64,000 nt of DNA from Apoda limacodes (GCA_946406115.1 OX291543.1:31956815-32020814), one strand, 5' to 3'. Numbered from the stretch's first letter, positions 38,022-49,358 are shown. Notes: a model not told the origin generated them from the letters alone. Program-made: numbers and translations.

Positions 38022-38200
38022 ATTTCTTTAGTCAATCAGTAGGTAGTGTACACGTTTTTAAAAGTTACAACTTACTACTTAACTTCACCAACAATTTCGT
38101 AACGTTATTTCGTAAGGTACTTAAGTAGCCTATAAGTACCTATAATATATTAGTATAAATTTAAAAATGGTAAAAGGTAAGTAAATATTTGTACTTACAT
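38022..38200 (+). repeat. Extra partial copy of the inverted-repeat arm
   Basis: 'gtcaatcagtaggtagtgta', 'acttaacttcaccaacaatt', 'tcgtaacgttatttcgtaa' and 'tagtataaatttaaaaatgg' repeat the inner part of the left arm (35990-36620) in the same orientation, without the LINE insertion. This gives a third, uninterrupted copy. Confidence 0.7.
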
Positions 38201-39200
38201 TTTACCATTATTACATTTTACATTATTATGATTTGAAAGTAAATTTTAAAAAAGGTAGATACCGTATGTGTGGGTAAGAATGTTACGAGGTAGTTACCTA
38301 TTTTATTATCGCCCTGACTGGTCTCCGTGAAAAGATAAATGAATGTTAGCTCAGAAACCTTCTCCTATTTCTATTTTCAGTCCTACCTATAAATAAAAAA
38401 AATTTCAAAAAAAAATTCGCATAACCTTTTTAAGTTTGTATAAGTAGGCACCTAGGCTATATTCTCTGAGAGCGCGCCGAACAGAACGTCTTATACCTAC
38501 TAAGGAATTGAGCAAATCGCATCAATGATTAATTAGTTTGATTACAGATGGCAAACACTCGTTGACAAAAGTATAGGATTGTTTTGTATTACCGTCACTT
38601 AGGTCTGATGCTGGTCAATGCTTTGAGTATTTAACCTATTCCATTACATCCAATGACATTCTTTCATGCCTATAACTTTTGCGCAAGTGGAAGCAATAAA
38701 TTAACAAAGTTTTATCACAATCGGCAATCGGATAAACAATATGGCAGCACATTAAAAACTTAGCAAATTGAAAAATTAATGATGATAATTCATTTATACT
38801 TCGTTAATGCTCAAAATATAGTATTTATGGGTGGAAGTCATATCGCTTATCAGAATACTAACGTTCCAGCTATCCGACAAAATCATACCAGAATAAGGCG
38901 CGCGGCGCGGGGAAAGGGGGTCTCGCGCCCGCGTCGTGTTCGATAGGGACAGCAACATTTTAGCAAAAATGTAAAACGCGCGCGGGCGCCGCGAAGTGTA
39001 TTCTCTTAATAAGTGCGTGCCACCCGTGATGACTGATGGTGCCGACTTGCCGGGACGTGGACACAACCCACCCACTGCCTTGTTCATAAGCTTAAAATAC
39101 GCGGTCTAAGGAAAAAGCTGTGCTTGGAGTTTCCCTCGGAGATTGGATCCGCATTCTGGTAATCCGACAGTAAACTAGGGTATCAAAGGTTACTCTAGGT
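38201..39200. other. Intergenic with a CpG-rich patch
   Basis: Mostly AT-rich. At 38895-39000 there is a dense CpG patch ('ggcgcgcggcgcggggaaag', 'aacgcgcgcgggcgccgcga') comparable to that at 13600-13760. The minus-strand open frame 38794-39087 is a GC-composition shadow. Confidence 0.35.
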
Positions 39201-39204
39201 AAAC

Positions 39205-39355
39205 GTAGTAAGGGACGTCCCCCAGCCAGATGACGCGACGATATGCGCAAAATTATAGGTTACGCTGGGAGCTATCAAGTGCACAAGGCAAAGGATTGTG
39301 CGAAGTGGCGCATCTTGAGACAGCCCTATGTTCAGTAGTGGAATCAACGAGTATT
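39205..39355 (+). pseudogene. Remnant of an RTE-type LINE C-terminus
   Basis: The + strand, with frameshifts, gives 'GRPP', 'MRKI'-like, 'KAKDCAKWRI' and a closing 'AYVQQWN'-like phrase ('acagccctatgttcagtagtgg'), the end of RTE-class reverse transcriptase proteins. The frame is broken several times. Confidence 0.4.
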
Positions 39356-39744
39356 ATAATTATACCTGAGTGGAATGCAGGATTAGTGGACGGCCAATTC
39401 CAAGAAATTATAGTAACACGTGGTAACACCATAAAATATTGGAGGCGCTCATCTCCCCGGACACTACCATTGAAGGGTGGGATATGAGCACCCTCAGGCC
39501 TTATGGAGTCGGCACCGTTGCTGTAGACTGTAGTGGGCTGATGACAAAATAGGTAGATAATAAAAAAAGAGATCGCTTGTAAAAAGAACAAGGAACATGG
39601 GTCGAAATCTCGAAAAAAAGTGCCGATCGATTTTTTTTTTTTAATTTCGACCCATCTTTCTTTGAGATTACTTTATTGTTTCTATGATAAACCTTTGAGT
39701 TTTGACAGAATATCTGCTAGAAACGGCCATTTTTAGCAGAAGTT

Positions 39745-40500
39745 TTTTTTTTTTTTTATACCACTAAGGTGGTAAACAAGCCTACGGTCCGCCTGATGGT
39801 AAGCGGTCACCGTAGCCTATGGACGCTTGCAACACTAGGGGCATCACTCGCGCGTTGCCGACCTTTCAGAAATCTAATAACTTCTTTTTTGAAGAACCCC
39901 ATACTGTAGTCCTTAGAGAAAACCTTGGCAGGGAGCTCATTCAACAACCCAAGGGTTCGCGGGAAGAAGTTTCTCTGAAACCGCACTGTACGCGACCATT
40001 TTGGTTCCAAAGTGTGAGAATGAATTCCCTGTCGATGGCGAGCGGTGCGATGGTAGAAAGTAGCCGTGGGCATCATTTCGAACAATTCCTCAGAACACAA
40101 TCCATTGTACAAGCGGTAGAACACACACAGGGAGGCAAAGTCTCTCCTCAGACTTAAGGGCTCGATACCGCAAGTGAGTTTGGGATCGTCGACAATTCTC
40201 ACAGCCCGTCGTTGAACCGAGTCAAAAGGGCCAAGCTGGTATCCGGGTGCACCAGCCCAGAGATGGCAGCAGTACTCCATATGGGGCCGGACTTGCGACT
40301 TGTAAAGTAGCAACCTTTGCCCCGACGTGAAGTACTGCTTCGCTCTGTTGAGTACACCAAGTTTTTTGGACGCCAGCTTTACCTTGTCTAGCAAATGATC
40401 TCGGAACTGAACATCGCTGGAGATGTCAACGCCAAGGATCCCAATGCTCTTGGAGATGGAGAGGGGAGTTCTACCTACAACTCGCAGATTTATCGTAAAA
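39745..40500 (-). mobile_element. Jockey-type LINE, 5'-truncated, longest copy here
   Basis: The minus strand runs from about 40500 to a poly-A tail (plus-strand T run at 39745-39758). It carries the ORF 39807-40394 and then the 3' UTR ending 'gtttaccaccttagtggtat'. It is the reference copy for the shorter fragments at 6965, 9720, 21433, 31147, 35200, 36045, 41200 and 61455. Confidence 0.85.
39807..40394 (-). pseudogene. Reverse transcriptase C-terminal part (Jockey-type LINE ORF2)
   Basis: 195 codons without a break. The stretch 'LLLYKSQVRPHMEYCCHLWA' followed by 'QRRAVRIV' is the thumb-region signature of Jockey-clade reverse transcriptases; the C-terminus has 'ATFYHRTARHRQG' and 'FFKKEVIRFLKGRQRA'. 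The polymerase catalytic motifs lie upstream and are absent, so this is a truncated, inactive copy. The overlapping + strand frame 39819-40157 is a shadow. Confidence 0.85.
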
Positions 40501-40654
40501 GCAATTTGTTCAATTAGAAAATCTTTAAATGACCATTGGCAGCGCTAGTGGACGTCAGGAAGCAATTCTTTGACCAGTTCACCTAGTGATTAGTTATCAG
40601 TACACACTTAGCTGTCCATATCTTGGGAACTGCTTTTTCCCTTATTGTTTTTTT

Positions 40655-41062
40655 TATTAGGGTTCCGTAGGCAAAGGGTAATTAGCGGAACCCTATTTCT
40701 AAGACTCCGCTGTCCGTCCGTCTGTCACCAGGCTGTGTCTCATGAACCGTAATAGTTGAATTTTTCACAGAAGATGTATTTCTGTTGCCGCTTTAGCAAC
40801 AAATACTAAAAACTAGAATAAAATAAATATTTAGGGGGCTCCCATACAACAACTTGATGTTTTTGCTCGATATTAAAAACGGCAACATGTAGATGCTTAA
40901 AATGCTTACAGAATATAAAGTTCTATAGTCACTTTAAAAATAAATAATTAAATTAAAATAAAACAAATATTTAAGGGGGGGTACGTGATTTTTGCCGTTT
41001 TTGTAGATAATGGTGCAAAACCCTTCGTACGTGAGTCCGACTCGCACTTGGCCGATTTTTAA
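40655..41062. mobile_element. Common lepidopteran non-autonomous element, near-complete
   Basis: It begins 'attagggttccgtaggcaaa', includes 'cggaaccctatttctaagac', 'gtctgtcaccaggctgtgtc' and 'gggggctcccatacaac', and ends 'gagtccgactcgcacttggc'. Decayed pieces of the same family are at 8850-8945, 51530-51600 and 54100-54345. The end module is shared with the 5S-derived elements at 3.7-9.4 kb. No coding frame. Confidence 0.6.
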
Positions 41063-41199
41063 TTTGAAACCGTTTAATATTGAATTAAATAAAAAAAAAT
41101 ATAATCAAATCATCACTTTCTGAAAAATAATACGTGGACAAAAATATTCCTACATAAATATAATAATACATATTATTAAATACAACTTAAGTATACACT

Positions 41200-41575
41200 T
41201 TTCAAACATACTAAGGTGGTAAACAACCTAACGGTCCGCCTGAAAGCATGCAACACCAGGATCATCACGTTGCCGCCCCTTTGAAAATCTAATGATTTTT
41301 TTTAAGAACCCCATACTTTAGTCCTTAGAGAAAAATTTCGCAGGGAGCTCATTCCACAACGTAAGCGTTAGCGGGAGGAAGTTTCTCTGAAACCGCACTG
41401 TACGCGACCATTTATGATGATTTCCCTGCGGATGGCGAGCGGTGCGATGGTAGAGAGTAGCCGGGGGCATCATTTCGAACAATTCCTTAGAACACATCCT
41501 TTTATGAGGTCGGACTTGTGAATTGTAAAGCAGCAACCTAAGCCTTGAGAAGCTGAGATATAATTATAAGCAGGT
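41200..41575 (-). mobile_element. Jockey-type LINE 3' fragment
   Basis: The minus-strand open frame 41318-41536 reads 'KELFEMMPPATLYHRTARHP' and 'NFLPLTLTLWNELPAKFFSKD'. It is the same family as 39745-40500, with several deletions. Confidence 0.75.
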
Positions 41576-41743
41576 AGGAACTTGAGATTTTTCTTTTTCT
41601 TGTGTTATTGGACTAAGAAAAATTTAAAAAAGTTTAAAACTGTATAAGCCCTTTATTACTAATAATACAGATTATTTTATTACACATCTATATAAAAAAC
41701 AATCATTTTCCGTAATCCTATTGCACGAATCCTGCTTTGTAAT

Positions 41744-41749
41744 TTTATT
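41744..41749 (-). terminator. Polyadenylation signal of the 41763 peptide gene
   Basis: AATAAA on the minus strand lies 14 nt downstream of the stop codon; further AATAAA/AATAAT words follow at 41652-41680. Confidence 0.5.
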
Positions 41750-41762
41750 CAAGTAAACCAGA

Positions 41763-41981
41763 TTAATGGAGGAACCCTGGCATCACACGGATCCTGTGAG
41801 GTCCATAAAAAGAGCTTTCGTATCCAGACTGAAACTCACTGCTGTCGCCATCTTGATTACTCAATGATCTCTTCTCAAAATGGCGTTCCTTATTATGTGC
41901 TGGTTGAGCAGCGTTTTGGCCAAATAGTGATAATAAGCACAAAACCAAAATGACAAAAGTGAATTTTTTGAATGTAGCCAT
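41763..41981 (-). CDS. Small secreted pre-propeptide A (unrecognised family)
   Basis: 72 residues in a single exon. I use the internal ATG at 41981 rather than the longer in-frame start at 42014, because it aligns with the paralogue at 53096-53368 (MATFKKF.. / MATLKKL..). Residues 1-25 form a signal peptide with a Leu/Val-rich core; residues 26-38 are a short pro-segment ending in the dibasic site HFEKR (KR at 37-38). The predicted mature peptide (39-72) is acidic in the middle (QDGDSSEFQSGYE) and ends in a basic tail, HRIRVMPGFLH. It has no cysteine. Secretion and processing are inferred; function is unknown. It could be an immune effector, cytokine-like peptide or neuropeptide. Confidence 0.8.
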   Translation of the reverse strand: MATFKKFTFVILVLCLLSLFGQNAAQPAHNKERHFEKRSLSNQDGDSSEFQSGYESSFYGPHRIRVMPGFLH

Positions 41982-42050
41982 TTTTTTAATAGGTAAGTTA
42001 CTTGTATGGTTCAAATTTAAACTTAGTATGATGTAAAAGAAGCCGATGGG

Positions 42051-42063
42051 GTTTTTATATAGC
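42051..42063 (-). promoter_or_regulatory. TATA box of peptide gene A
   Basis: The minus strand reads 'ggctatataaaaac' about 80 bp upstream of the ATG. A possible initiator 'catcatac' lies about 30 bp downstream of it near 42030. A TGATAA (GATA-factor type) motif lies about 40 bp upstream, near 42101-42106 ('gataac' on the plus strand). Confidence 0.6.
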
Positions 42064-42109
42064 CAGAATTCTTGTTTTTTGTAACAATGATCATTGACAT
42101 GATAACAAG

Positions 42110-42779
42110 TAATAAAATATCCGCTTGGATGATATTTAGTTAGGTATTATCGGCTTATTTAGCATATTACAGCTCTGTTAGGTGATAAAATATGCCATTG
42201 ATATATATTTCTGTGTGTTTTCACGGTAATGTACTTGCATGCTGCAAGAAGTAGGTATTTATGGCATAAGGGTAGGTCATTCATGTTTTATTCACCGTAC
42301 TTTAAATACTGTATCTACCTACAAATACATTAAATGTATTGATATTGTGCACACCACATTCTTTGGATATTTATACAATACCACTCGCAATGAGGACGTT
42401 ATTAGTTTAAAAAATCAGCGGTAAACTTGAATATCATTCAGACAACGGGTAAAGCGCTCGATCACATTCAGTCACGATCTAAATACCTTTTGTGACTTGT
42501 GATCTTTTTGCACGTTTCGTGTGGTGTCAATAGGGCTGTTGACAAAGTACTCATGGTTATAAGATTGCGATGATAATTTCATCGAAAAATTTACTACGAT
42601 TTGTAGATTATATTGAATTAACATGACTAGAGTTGTCGATATTTTACAGATACTTTTTAAAAGTTGACGAAACGAAAACAAAATTATGTATTTTTGTTTT
42701 TGATTAAGATGAAGAGTAGGGTGGCCATTCTTTTTAGCTAATGAAATCAGGGAAATTGCTTTTGCACCACTGTTGAACA
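42110..42779. other. Intergenic, nothing recognised
   Basis: AT-rich sequence upstream of peptide gene A; short open frames on both strands are unsupported. Confidence 0.4.
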
Positions 42780-43750
42780 CTTAGGGCCCTGTGAGCTGGA
42801 TCAGATTCTTGTTGGAATATCCATGGATGGTAACCACAGTGCTTTTCTGTTGACTCCAAGGAAGAACCTCAGATTCAAGGATGTCTCGTCGGCAATTTTC
42901 TTGGTTAATTTTGATACCTTCTTCTACCAAAACGACGGGTTCTGCCAGTGGCGCAAATTGCATTCTAAACCATAACTGTTTTGGCGACGTGGAATAACTG
43001 CAGCAGCCACCCCACTCGACTTATGAACATCTAGGGAAATCAACGCCCGCTGGACCTCTCGCTGTGTTATATAGATTTCCGGCAATGTCTTACCGCACCA
43101 CGGTAAAGTAGGTGGTACAGCGCCTTCGTCGTTCATATTCGAGTTGGAGGCAAAGAGACTGCCCAGTAAATCGGCTTTCTCTTTAGCACTATGGGCCAAG
43201 TCACCATCGGTCTTTCGCAGTGGTGGTAACGACGACTGGCAAAAGTTCCCTTCGGCAGCTTTGGCAAGCGACCAGAAAGCACGACTCCCAGAAGGATAGC
43301 TCGCAAGTCGCCTACCTATTTTGCCGATGAATTGGAATTTTGCTCTAGCAGTTGCTATCTTACTGAACCTCGAAGCAGCATTTAATTTGCGTTTTAACTT
43401 AGAAATATTCGGATCCTTATTCTTACGAGCCGCGGTCCAAGCCTCATACGCAGTATATGCTTAAAAATTTTAGCTTCTCTGAAAGACCTATTAAACCACA
43501 GTCGTTTTTTGATGCCGGCAGCTACTCGCAGGTTAGAAATGAAACATTCCATACCAGCAAGGATTGTCTCAGTGCCACACACGACGTCAATTAGTTGGCC
43601 CAGAAGGATCGGGTTGTGTGCATGATACTTGAGTCTGAACGAGACAGTGGTCCGAGGAGCCTCAAGGCGCATCCACTGAGGCGGAGTATCCGTCCGAACG
43701 TGTAGTCAGCAGAAGGTCCAGTGAGGAGCTCGTATGGTATATCTGGTATT
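42780..43750 (-). mobile_element. LINE remnant: endonuclease end to start of reverse transcriptase
   Basis: The minus strand read from 43750 downward gives 'TTVSFRLKYHAHNPILLGQL', 'KKRLWFNRSFREAKIF', then a linker with 'ATARAKFQFIGKIGRRLASY', 'SRAFWSLAKAAEG', 'SLPPLRKTDGDLAHSAKEKA' and 'REVQRALISLDVHKSSG'. The last block is the reverse transcriptase entry motif ('..kSpGpDgI'). It breaks off after that. This is a different family from the Jockey-type copies. Frameshifts separate the pieces. Confidence 0.7.
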
Positions 43751-44055
43751 CTCGTTGAAGAAAGTACAAGCTGAGAGAATCCATAGGCCAGAGCAAATTT
43801 TTACCTAAGAAGCAAAATATTAATGATACCTCTGCAATTTAGGCTAATTTGCAGAGTTTAATGCAGAAAAACCTCAAGGAACTGCCAGTTTTGCCTGCCT
43901 ATTTTTACATAGCAAGAATTAAAAAAAAGATTGATTTTAACTTACCAATGGGTGAAATAAAAACAGAACCTATTTCGGTATTTTTGTCATACCGAACACC
44001 GAACAAGGGAGTGCAATATCAAATACCTGGCAATCCTGGTTGTCGGAACAATGCA
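43751..44055. other. Intergenic, nothing recognised
   Basis: The short + strand open frame 43849-44094 has no signature and runs into the inverted-repeat element. Confidence 0.35.
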
Positions 44056-44983
44056 GGGTTGCGTTCAAAAACGAGTAACTTTAGTAAAAAATGACGTCAT
44101 CGGGTTCCTAACTCTACCCTATAGTTTTTGAACGGCTAACCGAGTTACATCTGTCAAGTCTTAATCAATGTTTCCACTTTTAGGAATTTTGCCCTTGTAG
44201 GGGCATTTTTTTAATTTGAAATACCTTTGTAAGGCCTACGGAACACTAAAATTCAAATAAAGTTTTAGGCTATTTTTTTTACTTTGAGTGAGAACAAACT
44301 AATAATTTCCTTCTTGCTTTTTTGAATTAAGTTTTCATAAACTAGATGGGAACTTGGTGAATTCTTTTGTTTTGATTATACATATATTTTAATAAAACTT
44401 ACCATTATTATTAAGTATATTATAATACTATTTATTTATCAGTATGTTAACAATGTTTACCTTTTTGTAGTTGTAACGTTGTGTTTGCATTCTAAACACT
44501 TGAAAACTCGCGGTTTATTTTATTGTTAGATTTTATGTTGACAAAAAATAAAATGAAAATAGGAATATTTCTAAACAGCTAAAATTTACGGCTAAAATCA
44601 ATATTTTAAAACTATTTTAAGGCATTTAGGGTTATTCACTAAAGATTCTAAGAGAAAACTGAACCCTAGTAGTGGAGTGGAAATACTTTAAAATCTTTTA
44701 TTACTAAAAAAACTCCAAATTCAAAAGTTATACAAAAATACTTAAATACAAAAACAAACAACAAAATAATTTACTAATTTTCTTAATACGGAAACATTGC
44801 TTTGACCATTTTAATCAAATATGGCCGCCTACTCCGACGAACCCGCGTCGAATACGGTTCACTTGAGCCAACCCTAGGGTAACAACTCTACGCGTTTTTG
44901 AACGGATTAGGGTTGGAACTCAGTTAGCTTATGAACGGTTCGAGTCATAACTCTACTCGACTCAGTCGGTTTTTGAACGGCCC
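44056..44983. mobile_element. Candidate inverted-repeat element (about 930 bp)
   Basis: The left end 'ggttgcgttcaaaaacgag' and the complement of the right end 'ggccgttcaaaaaccgac' resemble each other. Each end region contains a second nearby 'gtttttgaacgg' or 'cgttcaaaaacgcg' word (44128-44139; 44892-44905). The interior is AT-rich and non-coding. The borders and target duplication are uncertain. Confidence 0.35.
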
Positions 44984-45274
44984 CCAGACGTGTTTTTGCT
45001 TGTTTATTTTTTAAAATAAGCCTGGTAGGATTCGACGACTTTCAGCAGTGGTATGAAGATCTGTGAAAAATAATGAATTGAAAACAATGAGCAAGTAACG
45101 GCTTGCAAAGTTGTGAAAATTTTCAATTAACGCTCTGACAAATAAAGTTTTTTGGCGCCATTATTTCCAACAGACTTTCGAAAGAAGGCTGGAAAATGTT
45201 AATAATAATATAATAAAACAAAAAGAAAAGAAAGCGAGCGAGTCAGTCATTCATTTGGTTATTTAAGGAACACA

Positions 45275-45394
45275 ATGTTGAACCAACGTCTTATGGGGTT
45301 GGCGCTACTGAGTATTCATAGGAATGTGAATGTGGATCCTGCAGCAGTTGTGCGCAGATTCACGGTCTCAAACAACAGAAGGTTAAAATTATAG
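45275..45394 (+). pseudogene. C-terminal remnant of a hAT-type transposase
   Basis: The 39-codon open frame reads 'MLNQRLMGLALLSIHRNVNV', then 'DPAAVVRRFTVSNNRR'. This resembles the conserved closing segment ('RL.gLAlLsIhr.i..') of hAT-family transposases and their zinc-finger/hAT dimerisation relatives. Nothing further upstream was recognised, so only a fragment is called. Confidence 0.5.
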
Positions 45395-46059
45395 TATATT
45401 AAATTGTAATAGTAAGAAAAAAATCATTTTTTAAATCTGTAATAAAAGCTTTTATTGCAAGAATAACTAGGTTTTCATACAACATCGTAGTAATCAAAAA
45501 GGTTAATAGGTACAATAATGATCATTATGTTAGCAGTACGGTAAAATTGTCTTGATTTTTTTAAATTTTACAAATAAATGATAACTATTACAACATCATG
45601 CGTAAGTTTAAATTATTGTGCACCAGTTAAACATCGATTGATTGACCCATACCTATCTGAATCGAAAAATTTCGCGCTCGCTACGCTCGCGTTAATGTTA
45701 CAGCCCCGTGTCCTATTGTGCGCCGTGAAATGTCGCGACGCAACCCATTTTACCGCAAGTTTAAATCGTGTCTATTCTACTTGCCAATTAGCCTCAAACT
45801 GGCACTGTTCATCCCCCCCGAATACAAATCCTGGCTACGCGCCTGGCTCCAGACAAGTGAAAAATCTGATTGTTGACCTAAAGATCCTGTCATTTTGGTG
45901 ATTATGGGCTTGTTCTATAAAAACAATTTGCTGTCGAAGAATACGCTATTATTCTAATTCGAAGCACCGGAGCGTTGTTTAAACAAACGATATTTCTCAA
46001 TGCGTACTTTTTTGTTTTTCTCTGTAAGCAATTGCGCTTTGTATGGTACTAATTGGAGA
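45395..46059. other. Intergenic with repeat scraps
   Basis: At 45670-45700 there is a CpG-rich word ('cgcgctcgctacgctcgcg') and at 45815-45850 'ccccccgaatacaaatcctg' with 'gctacgcgcctgg', related to 63770-63815. The open frame 45578-45901 covers these repeats and is not a gene. Confidence 0.4.
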
Positions 46060-46287
46060 TCATTTATTTCTCTTTACGCTGCGCGGTGCGTGGAGCGACT
46101 TATCCCTGATTCCGAGCCAATTCTCTTTGTCCCGAGCCATTTTTCTCACATTGGTTTGTGGATTTCTGACTAATCTTTGTTTGATAATGTTTTTGATTTT
46201 CGAAGCTCGAACGGCCCGCTTATGTCCTCTTCCAAGATAGTCTCTGATGTTGCCAAACCCAACAAAGCGTTTAGCTACCGAAGACAC
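46060..46287 (-). pseudogene. mariner/Tc1-like transposase N-terminal remnant
   Basis: The 75-codon minus-strand frame contains 'IKQRLVRNPQTNVRKMAR', which resembles the DNA-binding helix-turn-helix entry ('i.rnPr.SvRKmA') of mariner/Tc1 transposases. The catalytic region was not found downstream. Without a search the exact family is open. Confidence 0.4.
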
Positions 46288-47105
46288 TAGCTGACGACCA
46301 ACAAAAAGAATGTTTACTATCTTACACTGCTGTTTTCATGCTCATACAATGAAATTATTGCTCTGACATAGCGTAATAAATATATTTAACACTTTTTGCC
46401 GACAAAACAGTAGCGCCAACGAATAAAAAAACAATAAACAAAACAAAAAGAATGCAATTTTTAAGTTTGTTTTGCTATTTTGGGTCACGGTGTATATTAC
46501 TGGTTAAATTGCGAAAGGCTTTTGTTATAGCAGCAAATAATGAAACGCAATATACAAGGAGACTATTGCAATACCCTTTATCGTGACCTTACTATACAAA
46601 TTTCTTACAGTACAGTGTTGGTGACGTCACTAACCTAGGGCGGTTTACTATGAAATGTTTTTTCTCGTTTAAAAAGGGAATAAGCGCAGTAAGATACGGC
46701 ATGTGATCAAAGGCTTTGAGCCGCGCAAACTACGTCAGTGTGACGCAGTATTCGTTAGTCGCAATCTATCATCTGGTGTACACGTGCTGTGAAACACTTT
46801 TTCACGTAAGGAAATTAATAAAAACGACACAAAGCTATCGCCAAAATGCCATGTTGTTCGTTTATTACACACGTAAGTTCATAAAATATATATTTTTCCA
46901 AATAAATGCCATTGTAATAAAATATTACCGCCACATGTTTGTGAAAGCGACATATCTATGAAATCCAGCAAATGTGAGTGCAACGCAAAATTATTCTTAT
47001 CACTCGCTTTGTTTCCATTCGTCAGTACCGACAGCTAAAAAATCACAAAATTTTTGTACATTTGTTTTATAGTGTTCAAGTTCTAAGTTAAAGTTATCTT
47101 CGCAG
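46288..47105. other. Sequence upstream of the THAP remnant
   Basis: Nothing firm. An 'atgccatgttgttcg' at 46846-46860 followed by 'gtaagt' (46871) could encode the 'MPCC' start of a THAP protein's first exon, but the usual second ligand is not seen. Confidence 0.25.
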
Positions 47106-47310
47106 ATTTCCTAAAGATGAATTATGGAGACAACAATGGCTAAAAATTTACTGAAAACAAAGACGAGAACTTGATTGGGTAGCTACAAATAATAGCCGAG
47201 TATGCTCACTCCATTTTAAACCTGACGATATTTATGTTAACAAAAAAGGTTTAAATAGAATTAAAAAGGGTTTATGCAACCCTTTTATCAACAAGGATCA
47301 TCCCGTGTGA
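47106..47310 (+). pseudogene. Degenerate THAP-domain exon
   Basis: From a possible acceptor ('cttcgcag') the frame reads 'FPKDELWRQQWLKIY', then an in-frame TGA at 47152-47154, then 'RRELDWVATNNSRVCSLHF', 'KPDDIYVNKKGL' and stops at 47308. The FPKD..W..W block and the S-x-VCSxHF motif are THAP-domain hallmarks (the Cys and His are zinc ligands). THAP domains occur in P-element-type transposases and in host proteins derived from them. The internal stop indicates a dead copy. Confidence 0.65.
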
Positions 47311-47388
47311 TTTTATTATTTTTACCTAATCACTTATAAATTAAGTCAAGAAATATTCAATGATTAAATAAGTTAAAAAAAAAACGAG

Positions 47389-47745
47389 TTGCACTCCGGG
47401 AGTGCCGGCAGAAGTGAAAACCTTTACACACGATTCGCGCTTAACACTCAAATATGTCACAAGACATGTCTTTGACATTGTCAAGAAATAATAATGTTTG
47501 TTTATTTACTTTTTTGACGTAGTATATTTGACATCGCAATCTGTCATAGAATTAAAATTTCATATCCAACCTGTACTACTCATAATCGCGAATACTAAAA
47601 ATAAAATTTTTAATAGGCGTGGCATTACGGTTTCCGTCTTACCAATTTCCACGATTAGGATAAGTGACCTGACGCGAGTTTATCATTTTTTACCCATACC
47701 AAAAAAAGTGCACAACGCCGCTAAAGAAGTTTTCACTTCAAAAAT
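47389..47745. mobile_element. Repeat family Y, full copy (357 bp)
   Basis: It begins 'gagttgcactccgggagtgc', 'cggcagaagtgaaaac' and ends 'agtgcacaacgccgctaaag', 'aagttttcacttc'. The start contains the palindrome GCACTCCGGGAGTGC. The word GAAGTGAAAAC near the left end is inverted at the right end (GTTTTCACTTC), forming short subterminal inverted repeats. Partial copies are at 56210, 57757, 57961 and 60548. No coding frame. Confidence 0.65.
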
Positions 47746-48389
47746 TTAGTGTCACTTTGAATAGGTATGACATGAACATTCTTTAAAGCTATTCCTGTTT
47801 GATTTTGCGTAAAAGTTAAATATTAAATATAATTTTGTTGTTCTTATTTATTTGGACTAATTTTTTTTATTGATGGTACCTTGCAATCAAATCAATCAGT
47901 TCGGGAAATACCCAAAAAATGTTTCTCTCAGAGTATGTGTTTAAAAATATCCTGTTATCTCGTTCTGAATACAGACTATCTACGACTCTCTGTCTCTGTT
48001 ATGTCCTATGCATCTGTACGTAATCAAAAATGTAGATGTAGGGGTAAAGGTACTTGTAATTGTATTTAGCTCAATCTTTGTTTCATCGACACTAAGACGT
48101 ACCGTATCTTTTTTGTTTATATCAATGGTAACTTCACCCTTTAAATTCTGATATCTCCAAAAGTAGTTACCAGAAGAAAATTTCTTTAAGTATATAATTA
48201 ATTTTATATTAATATATGTAATTATAAGCGGAGAAGATTGGAAGGTTCGTAATGCTTTACTGCCGAGAATAACCGGCAATAAACTCAGCAGTATACATCA
48301 TATAAAAATATAATATAGCCTTACACTAGGTTATTACATAATAAACAATGTTTTAATTTAAAAAATATTACAAATACAAATCAATTAAA
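47746..48389. other. Intergenic, nothing recognised
   Basis: AT-rich; the short open frames at 47881-48279 have no signature. Confidence 0.4.
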
Positions 48390-48649
48390 TTCTAATTTTT
48401 CCAAGCATTTTTTTCATTTATGTATTCATCAATTTTGTAATAGCTTTTTTTCATTAAACTATCTTTGACATATATTTTAAATTTATTTGGGGGTAAATTA
48501 ACCACATGTTCAGGAATTTTATTGTAGAAAAATATACTTTTTATTGCGAAAGAGCTATGTACCTTCTGAAGACGACATTTTGAAACTACCAATTTATCCT
48601 TATTCCTTGTATTAACACTGTGTAGGTCACTATTTTAAGCAAATAAGTG

Positions 48650-49081
48650 TCAATTTTTTCGTACATACATTATACAAGCGAAGATATATTGGCAAGGAAC
48701 AGTTAAAATATTGATTTCCCTGAATAGTTCCCTAAGAGAAATTCGAGGTCCTAATTTATAGATTGACCGTACTGCTCTCTTTTGCAAAATAAAGACTGTA
48801 TCAATATCAGCTGCCTTACCCCAAAGCAAAATGCCATAAGACATGACGGAATGGAAATAGCTAAAGGAGACCAAGCGAGCAGTGTCAACATCTGTAAGCT
48901 GCATAACTTTCCTAACTGCATAGGCAGCTGAACTAAGTTTCCCTGCAAGAACTAAAATGTGAGGGTTCCACTGTAGCCTATTGTCTAATGTAATAGCTAG
49001 AAACACTGTTGAGTCTAATAGTTCTATTTGTTCTCTGTTTAGGGATAATTTTGTACTTATGTTTCTGACATTTGGCATCAT
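48650..49081 (-). pseudogene. LINE reverse transcriptase C-terminal segment
   Basis: 143 codons: 'NREQIELLDSTVFLAITLDN' with 'RLQWNPHI' is the conserved block after the polymerase core, and 'VMSYGILLWGKAADID..LQKRAVRSI' is the thumb signature. It belongs to the LINE 48390-50890 and has no start of its own. The frame at 48751-48948 overlaps it in another register and is a shadow. Confidence 0.8.
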
Positions 49082-49358
49082 AAATTTTAAACACTTAGTC
49101 TTTTTCGCAGTAAGAAGTAAGTTATTTGCCGTAAACCACTAAAGAACCTAAGAAAGCGCACTCGTCGTCAAAATTAGTTTTATTTCTGTCAACTTTAAAT
49201 AAAAGACAAGTGTAATCGGCAAATAGTACAATCTTGCAAAACTTCTCCACAAAGAAAGGCAAGTCATTTATGTAAATTAAAAATAGAAAAGGACCTAAAA
49301 TAGAACCTTGAGGAACTCCTAATTTTACTTCTGAGCCATTGGATTTTACTTCATTGAT

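Noticed and set aside
41982..42014. Upstream in-frame start extending peptide A by 11 residues
   Set aside because: The extension would bury the signal peptide, and the paralogue starts at the position equivalent to 41981.
45578..45901. 107-codon plus-strand frame
   Set aside because: It runs through CpG-rich and poly-C dispersed repeats also seen near 63770; no gene support.
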